Shown: one piece after another, positions 6,892 to 15,600 of the stretch
How the letters are laid out: each line of letters begins with the position of its first letter
Position numbering within the stretch: the first letter of the stretch is position 1
Source: BS150m-G50 sp964501185 [NCBI: uncultured Bacteroidia bacterium]
Lineage (GTDB): Bacteria > CAIWAD01 > BS150m-G50
Reading direction: 5' to 3'
Length of the DNA stretch: 27,487 nt
Assembly: GCA_964501185.1 (NCBI GenBank)
Contig: CAZCRT010000017.1
Location: 1-27,487 of the forward strand
Notes under the pieces: generated by a model
Told to the model about the DNA's origin: nothing
Database searches by the model: none
Seen by the model: only the letters and a program-made list of their open reading frames with translations
Translations under genes and position numbers: made by a program

Positions 6892-9282
6892 CTACTCCGC
6901 CACCGCCGTCACCCGATAGAATCGTACGCCACCCGGTACAGCTGTTGACCAGCTGGTGCCATTGTAAGTACCACTCATATCCTCTGAAAAACCGCTGTTG
7001 GGCTCACTTGAAGAGTAGACTCTATAACTGTCAGCGAAAGCCACCTCATCCCAGTACAGGTACAGCAGATCGTTATAAATCACGATCTGGAGATTCTCGG
7101 GAGCATCCGGATCTACGTTGGCAACTTCCAGTGTTACCATTGATAACCCTTCACCATCATTGACCAACAGCTCACACATATAGTATCCGTAGTCCATACC
7201 TGCGGTGTTGAAAGTAAGTGTGACGATATCGGTTTCACCCGCACCGGCCTGTCCTGTTTCAGGGGCCAGTGACAACCAGGTCACCGGTTGTACGCTGTAC
7301 ATCGTGAAGAAACCGTCGATAATATGTGGCGGATCGCCATATTCATCCCCCTGAATTTCCCAGGGGAAGTCGATCGTGTAGGGCAGGGTATCATCAAAGG
7401 TGAGATTGACAATCACCTCAGCCGTTTCACCATCCCGCACAACACCCCAGCCGTTGCCATCTTCTCCATGCCAGTGCAGGGTAACATTCTCTCCGGTTGT
7501 GCCATCCCAGATCATATCACCACCGCTGCCACCTGTGAAGTCTGTCGCTGAATTCACGGTAACACCGGTCGGGAAGGTTACCCATACATCCTCCAGCCAT
7601 TCGTCATCAGAACTGTTGTTGTAGACAACCAGATACCAGTCACCGGTTTCTCCCGGCATAAAAGCACCCGGAATACACTCCACATAGGAACCGGTGATAT
7701 CGCGCTCAGGTGGAACGATAACATTGATCTCGACCTGCCAGTCCAGGACACCGCCACCGATGTTGCTGATGTAGAGCAGTTCTTCACTGGTGGCGTCAGG
7801 GGGCAGGGTAACCTGGAACTCAGCAGGTGTAACTTCCAGTTCCGGTGGTATCGGAGCCCCTGCCCAGAAAACATGTGGATCGGGAGCGCCGATGAAGGGA
7901 TGGAATTCTGTACGCCCGGAGGCGTCCGCAGCCTGGAGGTAGTAGGTGATTTCGCTGCCAACCGCCTGTGCAGGGATAGTTGCTTCCCAGCTGCCGGCAG
8001 ATTCTGTCAGCGGCAGAGAAGTGTAATCACCGCCGTTCACCCTGTACCAGAGCAGCAACTGCTCATCCAGAAGGGCCTGGCCACTGTGAGCGGTTATTTC
8101 CGACGTGATCTCGTAGTCGATTCCGGTTGGCTGATTGCCCAGCAGTGGTTGATGTGATATCAGCAGCATACCCAGATCTGCGATACCTTTTGTACGGCAG
8201 TGCAAGGCGTCAGTTGATTGCCAGCTGCCGGTGAAACCGAGTACTTCGTAGCCGGGCATTGCAGCTTCATAACTGGCCAGAGCGTCATCATCCCACCCGG
8301 AGCCGGTGATCGGGACGAACACCCGGTCATTGAGTATCAGCGAATTGGTATAGGGCTGGTTCTGCGGTGTGTAGACCCGGAAGACTTCAAATGGCACACC
8401 CCAGGAGGATGTCTGTGCTGCATAGTAGGCGGCGGTTGCTTCGATCTCGTCGTACTGCGAATGTGACATCGCCACCTCACGGATCAGTACTTTGTCCGGG
8501 GCCAGAAATTTGCCCCAGCAGTCAATATGATCGATATATGTGTTATTGGGATCTTCCACCACGTGATAGGTGTGGACACCGAGATAATCCTCCACTTTCT
8601 GATCGATCTCAGCGTGTGACTGCCCCGGATTCTCCTCCCAGACCAGTGTCGATGAGGAGGAAATTCCCAGTCCATCAGTCATATAGTTGCCACCGGCTGT
8701 GATCACATTCATCCCGAACAGGTTGATACCCAGGTTGTTGGCAACTTCGATCGGAATGTCGTTGTCGTTGGGACGGGGACGGTTATAGGGGAAGTTTACA
8801 ACACCGAAATCGTCATTGCCATCAATAACAAACCAGGGGCCGTAATCGCGAGTCCAGTAGGACTCGGTGGGAGCCCAGATGAAGTCGCAGTTGGCCAGAT
8901 TTACACCGTTGGAGTTATAGGCGTTGGTGACCGTATTCTGCTGGCTCTGGCCGGAAACAATAGTGGTGACATTGCACTCCTGTGACATCTCAGCAATGAG
9001 GGAGTAGGATATACCGAATGGATACCGCACCAGCACCGACTGCATTCGCTCGAACTCAGCTATGTTGTGCACCGGGCCGATGGGGGGATCTGTCTCATAG
9101 AAATCACGGCCGATCTCGTCCCGCCGTGCTTCCTCTTCCGGTGTCATCCAGTGTGGGAGCGAGTGTGGATGCTCCGTGTTCCAGGCGGCAGTGCGGGTGG
9201 CAAGATCGTTCTCAGCAGTCGCTGCCAGCAATGGCAGGGTCAGAAGCAACAGTATGAACGGTAACGGAATAAATCTCTTCAT
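6892..9282 (-). CDS. Secreted peptidylarginine deiminase, P. gingivalis PPAD type
   Basis: 796 aa, with a Sec signal peptide (about residues 1-22). The deiminase domain (about 65-385) carries the guanidino-modifying set: Asp146 in WTRDYGPW, His252 and Asp254 in DHIDCW, Asn313 in PYTNSLIL and Cys362 in DALHCRTKG. From memory the P. gingivalis enzyme uses Asp130, His236, Asp238, Asn297 and Cys351, so the first four are offset by a constant 16. Its substrate-carboxylate arginines 152/154 correspond to Arg168/Arg170 in YNRPRPND. An Ig-like domain follows (about 385-475, ending PFIGAPDPHVF), also as in PPAD. The remainder differs: two beta-sandwich segments and a C-terminal fibronectin-III-like domain, with no T9SS sorting domain. 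Predicted reaction: hydrolysis of C-terminal peptidyl-arginine to citrulline plus ammonia. GAGGGAG about 9 nt upstream supports the start. Agmatine deiminase is the alternative family name, but export and the extra domains argue for the PPAD type. Confidence 0.9.
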   Translation of the reverse strand: MKRFIPLPFILLLLTLPLLAATAENDLATRTAAWNTEHPHSLPHWMTPEEEARRDEIGRDFYETDPPIGPVHNIAEFERMQSVLVRYPFGISYSLIAEMSQECNVTTIVSGQSQQNTVTNAYNSNGVNLANCDFIWAPTESYWTRDYGPWFVIDGNDDFGVVNFPYNRPRPNDNDIPIEVANNLGINLFGMNVITAGGNYMTDGLGISSSSTLVWEENPGQSHAEIDQKVEDYLGVHTYHVVEDPNNTYIDHIDCWGKFLAPDKVLIREVAMSHSQYDEIEATAAYYAAQTSSWGVPFEVFRVYTPQNQPYTNSLILNDRVFVPITGSGWDDDALASYEAAMPGYEVLGFTGSWQSTDALHCRTKGIADLGMLLISHQPLLGNQPTGIDYEITSEITAHSGQALLDEQLLLWYRVNGGDYTSLPLTESAGSWEATIPAQAVGSEITYYLQAADASGRTEFHPFIGAPDPHVFWAGAPIPPELEVTPAEFQVTLPPDATSEELLYISNIGGGVLDWQVEINVIVPPERDITGSYVECIPGAFMPGETGDWYLVVYNNSSDDEWLEDVWVTFPTGVTVNSATDFTGGSGGDMIWDGTTGENVTLHWHGEDGNGWGVVRDGETAEVIVNLTFDDTLPYTIDFPWEIQGDEYGDPPHIIDGFFTMYSVQPVTWLSLAPETGQAGAGETDIVTLTFNTAGMDYGYYMCELLVNDGEGLSMVTLEVANVDPDAPENLQIVIYNDLLYLYWDEVAFADSYRVYSSSEPNSGFSEDMSGTYNGTSWSTAVPGGVRFYRVTAVAE

Positions 9283-9577
9283 GATAACTTCTCCCTCAAG
9301 GTGGATGTATTCGAACGAGCAGCAGTGCTGCCTTCAGTTTCTCTATCGGATAAGCGAGTTTGCATCTCCAGTAAAACAGGAAAGAGTAATCTATAAGTAT
9401 CAGCTGCAAGGCACATTCTAATAATACTTTCCCATCACTGAAACAGCAATGTCAAATCAGGCGTTGAGAACAAATTCCTCTGCAGTCAACTTGCATTTCT
9501 GTCAGAAAATGAACAGTATAAAAACACATGCGCTCAGGATCTGGTGGCAATATCCCAACATTGTGACCGGAGGCATT
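9283..9577. promoter_or_regulatory. Divergent intergenic region between PPAD and LVIVD genes
   Basis: About 295 bp separate the divergent starts, so promoters for both must lie here or nearby. A TATAAA-like box (near 9517) preceded by TTGCAT is the only suggestive match for the plus strand, but the spacing (about 20 bp) is poor. No further gene was recognised: frames open upstream of 9578 lack a ribosome-binding site. Confidence 0.35.
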
Positions 9578-11743
9578 ATGAAAAAGACACTGTTACTGCT
9601 TACCTCAATTCTGCTGGCAGCAATTTCTGCCGGAACGCTCCTCGCTGTCGACAGCCTCAATGTCAATCTGATCGGAAGACTCAACCTCTGCTGGGATACC
9701 ACCAGTGATATCGCTTTGCAGGATGGGCTGGTATATCTCGCTGCCGGTTACAGTGGAGTACGTATTCTCGATGTAACCCAGCCGGAGCAGCCGATTGAAA
9801 TCGGCTGGTGTGACAGTTGGGGAGGAGCTACCTCTGTTGCGGTAGCTGACGACTACGCCTATGTCACCTGCTACTGGGGTGGATTTCGAACCTACGATGT
9901 TTCCGATCCGGCATATCCGGTTGAGACAGATGTGCAGGAACTGGAGTATATGATTTCTGATGTCATCCTGCAGGATGGATATGCCTGGGTAGCGGGACGC
10001 TGGGACGGTCTCTACATTTTTGATCTTACCGATCCGGCACATCCTCAGCTTACCGGAGCCTGTCAGACTCCAGGTAGCGATACTTTCGACCTGGCGGTGT
10101 CTGATACACTCGCTTTTCTGGTAGACGGTTATCAGGGATTGCGGGTTGTTAATGTCGCTGATGTGACAGCACCGGTAGAAATCGCATCTTTGGAAATCCC
10201 CGCTACCACCTGGGGAGTGGCCGTTCAGGATGACTGGTTGTTTGTCGCTTCCGATAACCTGCATACCGTCAGTATAGCCGATCCCTATAATCCTTTTCTC
10301 TACGGTTCCCCCTGGTCACCGGACTGCTACGCGAGTGGTGTGGAAGTTTATAACGATCATGTATGGGTGACCAGCAACGGTGGTCTCTTTGTTGCCAACA
10401 CTACTAATCCCGGCTCACTGGTGGAGGTCTGTTCACTGGAGGACTCATACGCGAATGGGATTGCCTTTGAGGATGATCTGGCCTGCCTTTCCGCCGGTAA
10501 CCGCAGTGGATTGCGTACGCTTGACATTACTGATCCCGGGGATGTTTTCGAACTGGGCAGCCTGGCGCGACCGCTGCAGGCAGAGCGGATAGCCGTTGCC
10601 GGGGAGCTCGCGGTCTTCGCGCTGTACGATTACATGCAGCCCGGTTCGGACGGCGTGCAGCTGCTCGATATCTCTGACCCGGCACAGCCACAACGCGCTG
10701 GGATTCTGGATTTGCAGGCCAATGTCGCAGAAGTGGCCCTTGCTGGTCAATACGCCATGGCAGCCTGTTGGGGGCAGGGACTAAAGATTATCGATATCTC
10801 CGATATCGCTGCACCGTTTCAGGCGGCAGTATGTGATACAACCGGTAATTTCAGTGATCTGGCACTGAATGAAACACACGCATTCGTGACCTTACCCTAC
10901 GAAGGCCTGCGGGCGATTGATATCTCCGATCCCCTGGAGCCTGAGACCTGCGGCATACTGGGTATCGCTGATGGGACGCATGCCGTTGCCATAGAGGATA
11001 CTCTTGCCTGTATATTGGGACAGGGTTTTCAGGTTGTTAATATCGCTGATCCGGAACAGATGGAGATGCTCGGTTCAACTAATGACCTGCCAGGTTATCC
11101 TGTTTGTGTTGCTGCGAGCAGCACACTGGCCTGTCTGGTTTTCGAGTTTGACGGTTCCGGCGGGGTAGTAGTGGTCGACTTCTCCGATCCCGATAATCCC
11201 GAGCCACGCGGATGGTGCTATACTCCGGGAGGTGATTGTGCCAGTGATATCGTGATACGAGACCATTACGCCTGTGTGGCTGATCAGGCTGGTGATGTGC
11301 AGATTATCGATTTTGCTGATCCGGATAATCTCATTATCGTGGGCAGCTATCCCATGCCGGATCGTACCCGGGCGGTGGCCTGGCATGAAGAAGGCCTGAT
11401 TTACGCGGTAGACGGCAACGACCTGGAAGTATTGGATTTCACACTCATGGAAGAGGTGCAGCCACGGCATACGGCACCACCGCAGTTTTCGCTGCTGACA
11501 GCCTGGCCGAATCCGTTTAACAACCAGATCACATTCGAAGCCAATCTGACTGAACCAGGGTATGTCTCACTGGAGATCTTCGATTTGCTGGGTAGACAGG
11601 TTGATCTGTTGGACGCTGGTTCACAGCGAGCCGGAAAATGCCATCTGACCTGGCAGGGTGCCGGAAGCTCCGGGATCTATTTCGCCCGGTTAATGATAAA
11701 TAACCGCCAGAGTGATCTGATAAAAGTGGTGCAGGTGAAGTAG
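9578..11743 (+). CDS. Secreted LVIVD-repeat beta-propeller with T9SS sorting domain
   Basis: 721 aa from the ATG at 9578, chosen because GGAGG (9569-9573) lies 4 nt upstream and the product then begins with a signal peptide (MKKTLLLLTSILLAAISAG). The reading frame is open for 43 more codons upstream, but without a ribosome-binding site. The body has about 13 units of roughly 40-50 residues with the motif D(I/V/L)(S/T/A)DPxxP, for example DVSDPAYPVE, DISDPAQPQ and DFADPDNLI. This is typical of LVIVD repeats, which fold as beta-propeller blades; 13-14 units would suit two seven-bladed propellers. The C-terminus from AWPNPFN to KVVQVK is a T9SS type A sorting domain. Likely a surface or extracellular binding protein; its ligand is unknown. 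Its 3' end lies 5 bp from the convergent AlkD-like gene. Confidence 0.9.
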   Translation: MKKTLLLLTSILLAAISAGTLLAVDSLNVNLIGRLNLCWDTTSDIALQDGLVYLAAGYSGVRILDVTQPEQPIEIGWCDSWGGATSVAVADDYAYVTCYWGGFRTYDVSDPAYPVETDVQELEYMISDVILQDGYAWVAGRWDGLYIFDLTDPAHPQLTGACQTPGSDTFDLAVSDTLAFLVDGYQGLRVVNVADVTAPVEIASLEIPATTWGVAVQDDWLFVASDNLHTVSIADPYNPFLYGSPWSPDCYASGVEVYNDHVWVTSNGGLFVANTTNPGSLVEVCSLEDSYANGIAFEDDLACLSAGNRSGLRTLDITDPGDVFELGSLARPLQAERIAVAGELAVFALYDYMQPGSDGVQLLDISDPAQPQRAGILDLQANVAEVALAGQYAMAACWGQGLKIIDISDIAAPFQAAVCDTTGNFSDLALNETHAFVTLPYEGLRAIDISDPLEPETCGILGIADGTHAVAIEDTLACILGQGFQVVNIADPEQMEMLGSTNDLPGYPVCVAASSTLACLVFEFDGSGGVVVVDFSDPDNPEPRGWCYTPGGDCASDIVIRDHYACVADQAGDVQIIDFADPDNLIIVGSYPMPDRTRAVAWHEEGLIYAVDGNDLEVLDFTLMEEVQPRHTAPPQFSLLTAWPNPFNNQITFEANLTEPGYVSLEIFDLLGRQVDLLDAGSQRAGKCHLTWQGAGSSGIYFARLMINNRQSDLIKVVQVK

Positions 11744-11748
11744 GAGCT

Positions 11749-12432
11749 TTATAAATGTTTCGCCGCCTCCCGCCTGGTGAGGTTAGACATCTGTTCACCA
11801 TTTTGAGCGATAAATGCACGAACTGCATCAGGTGCAACCCGGGCATGTTGCCTGAGCGCCCAGCCGATCGCTTTGCGAATCCAGAACGATTCCTCAGACA
11901 GACAACGATGGCAGAAGTCGAACAGCATCTTTTCGTCGATGTTCTCTTTAAAGTTCAGTTGTGACAGGATAGCGCTGCGCCGGATCCAGAGGTCATCGTC
12001 CCTGATCCAGAGTTTGAGTTCTGATTTCATTTCACGAGGATGGTTTTCCAGAAACCCCCCGATAAGATGGGCAGCGATAGCGTCTACATAGTCCCACCAG
12101 GAGCCGGTTTCAATCATCATCCGGAAAAGGGGTAGCATATCCAGAGTGTGATATTTCTGGTAGCGCCGGGCAAGGCTTATTGCGGCGTAACGTTCCTCCC
12201 GGTAGTCCGCCTGCCAGAGTTCCCTCACTACCCGCTCCAACTCGACCGCATCGACCAGCGGGTACTGCTTGAAAAGATTCCGTTGTATCTCCCTGGCAGC
12301 TGGCGAGTTAACACCACGATAAGGCATGGTCGACTTCATGTAGGCCTGCATCCGGGATGCCTTTTCCGGATCAGCTGCTGCTGCCAGCTCTTTACGATAC
12401 GCGATTGTCAGTGGATGCAGTAGTCCGGTCAT
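11749..12432 (-). CDS. AlkD-like DNA alkylation repair glycosylase
   Basis: 227 aa alpha-helical HEAT-like repeat protein of the DNA alkylation repair family. AlkD enzymes excise bulky or cationic alkylated purines without flipping the base. Key residues by analogy with Bacillus cereus AlkD are visible: the SWWDYVD motif at 111-117 (Trp113 and Asp117), Arg151/152 in DLWIRRSAI, and Trp191 in RKAIGWALR. The start is placed at 12432 because AGGGAGAC lies just upstream of this ATG; the frame is open ten codons further, without such a site. Cytosolic. It is functionally unrelated to the flanking secreted proteins and convergent to the propeller gene with a 5-bp gap, so the two transcripts may overlap. 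Confidence 0.9.
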   Translation of the reverse strand: MTGLLHPLTIAYRKELAAAADPEKASRMQAYMKSTMPYRGVNSPAAREIQRNLFKQYPLVDAVELERVVRELWQADYREERYAAISLARRYQKYHTLDMLPLFRMMIETGSWWDYVDAIAAHLIGGFLENHPREMKSELKLWIRDDDLWIRRSAILSQLNFKENIDEKMLFDFCHRCLSEESFWIRKAIGWALRQHARVAPDAVRAFIAQNGEQMSNLTRREAAKHL

Positions 12433-12592
12433 GGCTGTCTCCCTGTAGTGCTGTCGCTTCATAATACAGATGCCATTTTAAAAGAGCCAGTAACCAGCAG
12501 CAATTCAACCCGGTCAGAATCACGGACAGCCGGTGCTTTTTGTGGTTTAAAAGGGGGCAGCTCGCTTTCTTATGTATCATCGAAAAACCCAG

Positions 12593-12610
12593 GGCGATCT
12601 ATTGATCGCC
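12593..12610 (+). promoter_or_regulatory. Leader hairpin upstream of second C25 gene
   Basis: GGCGATC (12593-12599) and GATCGCC (12604-12610) form a 7-bp stem with a TATT loop, ending 30 nt before the C25 start. It would sit in the 5' leader of the mRNA; a role in stability or regulation is only inferred. No convincing -35/-10 pair was seen in 12463-12592. Confidence 0.35.
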
Positions 12611-12640
12611 TGTATCGTCTAAAAGCGGATGGAACCTGTT

Positions 12641-15600
12641 ATGAAACATCAACTGTCATTTCTACTCATACTGCTGCTGATTACACCGTTGCTGGCACTT
12701 GAACAACACTACCGGGTTGCTGCACCGCAAATCGATTCCGATGGCCGGATCACAGCCGAAGATATGTTTGTCGCTGGCGCGCCAGGTGCTCCGGCAATAC
12801 CTGTTTATCCGGTGCGCATACTGCTGCCTGCAGGAACCAGCGCAGAACGGGTAACTATTGATTATGGTGAACGGGTCGTGCTGGGTACCGTGCTGTTGCA
12901 ACCGGTGCAACGCCAGTACCCCTTTTCACAATCGGATCAGGCAACACTTACCGAACGGGATACAGCTATCTGGGCACAGTCTCATGATCTGCCGCCCGGT
13001 GAAATCGATCATATCAGCAACCAGTTCCTCGGTGGATACAGCATCCTTTTCGCTGAAGCTCATCCGGTGCGTTACAATCCCGCTACCGGAGAACTTGGCT
13101 ATTATCGCGATTTCACAGTGCATGTTACAACGACTGTCAGCGATTGTCGTTTTGAGCCAGCCGCCTCAGTCCGCAGTCGTGTACTGGAACTGGTGGACAA
13201 TCCGGAAGCAATTGCTCCGGCTGAGGAAACAACATCACGCACTGATGCCTGTGATTACATCATAGTTACATCAACAGAGCTGGAATCGGAATTCCAGCTG
13301 CTTGCAAACTGGCATAATTCTCTCGGTCGTCGAACAGAGATCCTGTTGATAGAGGATATTCTGGCGAACTATGAAGGAACAGACAGTGCTGAACAGTTGC
13401 GTAACTGCCTGGTTACCGAATACCAGGAAACCGGTTTCCAGTTTCTGCTGCTGGCTGGAGATATAGATCAGCTTCCTTACCGTGAGCTGTATGTAGACAA
13501 CGGTAGCTATGAAGATGAGCTGCCATCCGATCTCTATTTTGCCGCTCTGGATGGCACCTGGAACAATGATGGTGATCCTTTCTGGGGGGAGCATGGCGAA
13601 GAGGACTGGCTGTCTGAAGTGGCAGTCGGGCGTGCCAGTGTTTCGAACAGCAGCGAGGCTGCTAATTTCGTCAACAAGCAACTTGGTTATCAGCAGACAC
13701 CTGTGACCGGTGAACTGAGCAGTTATCTGATGATCGGTGAACAGCTGGATAGTAATCCCACCTGGGGTGGTGACTGCAAAGATGAGATTATCACCGGCTG
13801 TAACCTGCACGGTATCAATACACATGGACTACCGGACAATATAGACGTTATCACCCTTTACGACCGTCAGAGTACCTGGTCACCTGACCAGCTTTTTACA
13901 CAGCTGGGACAGGGTGTAAATGTTTCCAACCACCTGGGGCACTGTAACTGGAACTATATGATGAAGTTCAGCAACGGTGATGTTACAAATAACAACCTGA
14001 CCGCTAACGGGATCAGTCATTCATACCACATCGGCTATTCACAGGGCTGTATCCCGGGAGCTTTTGAGAATAACGACTGTATAATCGAACTGGTTACCAA
14101 TCTCCCTACCGGGTATGCTGCCTTTATAGGCAACTCCCGCTACGGCTGGTATCAACCGGGTGGAACCGGGGGATCGTCGCAGATGTTCGACAGGGAATTC
14201 TTTGATGCCCTTTTTGGTGAAACGATCAGTCAGATTGGCTTCACACTGCAGGACAGCAAAGAGGATCTTGTCTCACAGGCAATCAATGATGATTTCATGC
14301 GCTGGGTCTATTATGAGCTGATTCTGTTTGGTGATCCGGCTATGCATATCTGGTCGCAGGAGCCACAGGAAGTTGCCGTGACCTGCAGTGACAGCCTGCT
14401 GGTGGGTTCGACCGAACTGGAATTGCAGGTTACACTTGACCAGTTGCCGACCGCCGGTCTCTTGACCGCTGTTACCAGAGATGGTGTTGTCTATGGCTCA
14501 ACGGTGACAGACAGTGACGGCCAGGCGCGGATTGAATTTGATCCCGCTCTGCTGGCCACCGGCCAGTATCAGCTGGTTGTTTCCGGGTGGAACTGCCTGG
14601 CGACTCAGTTTCCGTTGACTGTAACACCAACCAGCGGTGCTTTTCTTACCCTGGCCGGTTGTACGATCACAGATGATGACGGTAACGGAAACGGGATGCC
14701 GGAAGCGGGTGAAGAGCTTGAATTGACGATTACCCTGGTTAATGCCGGCAGTGTCGCTGCGACCGGTGTCAACGCGCTGCTCAGCTGTAATTCCGATTAT
14801 GTTGAGGTATCTCTGGGTGCGGTAACACTGGATGATATTGAGCCGGGTGAGGAGATGACCGCGACAGTTCCGTTCCAGCTCAGTATTGCAAATTCTACCC
14901 CTGACATGACTATGGTTGATTGCGGGTTTACCATCTGGTGTGATGATGGCGCCTGGACTGCCGGCCTGCCATTAACACTGCACGCTTCTCAACCTGAAAT
15001 CACTGATCTGACAGTTGATGACGGGAACGATGGCAGCCTGGATCCGGGAGAGACTGCATGGCTGGAGCTGACCCTCGAGAATTTCGGCAGCGGTGAAGCT
15101 GACGATCTGACCGCGCTGCTGACGAGCACCGATGAGGGGGTTACGATTGATATCGCCGATGGCACTCTGCCGGAACTTCCACCCGGAAGCCAGGCACAAC
15201 TGACATTTCAGGTCTCTGTGGATGCGGCAGTTGAACCGGGGCATGGGGTTGAGTTTGATCTGGCATTGAACGCTGATCCCGGATTGGATATCACTCTGGA
15301 CTTTGTGCTGGTCGTTGGAGAGCAGTTTGAGGGGTTTGAAACAGGTGATTTCAGTGCTAACGACTGGACCTTCGAGGGGAACGCGGATTGGATTATCGAT
15401 AGCTATGAACCGTTCGAAGGTGATTTCTGCGCCCGCTCCGGTTCCATTGACCACAATCAGAGTTCCACCATCACCCTGGAGCAGTATGCGATCATGGAGG
15501 GTGATATCAGCTTCCGTTGTCGTACTTCCACACAGCAGTATCAGGATTTATTGCGCTTCTCTATTGATGGTGAAGAGCAGATGCAGCTGTCCGGTTCGAC

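Noticed and set aside
9449-9577. Upstream extension of the LVIVD protein to 9449
   Set aside because: The extension would bury the signal peptide, and a strong GGAGG sits just before the ATG at 9578.
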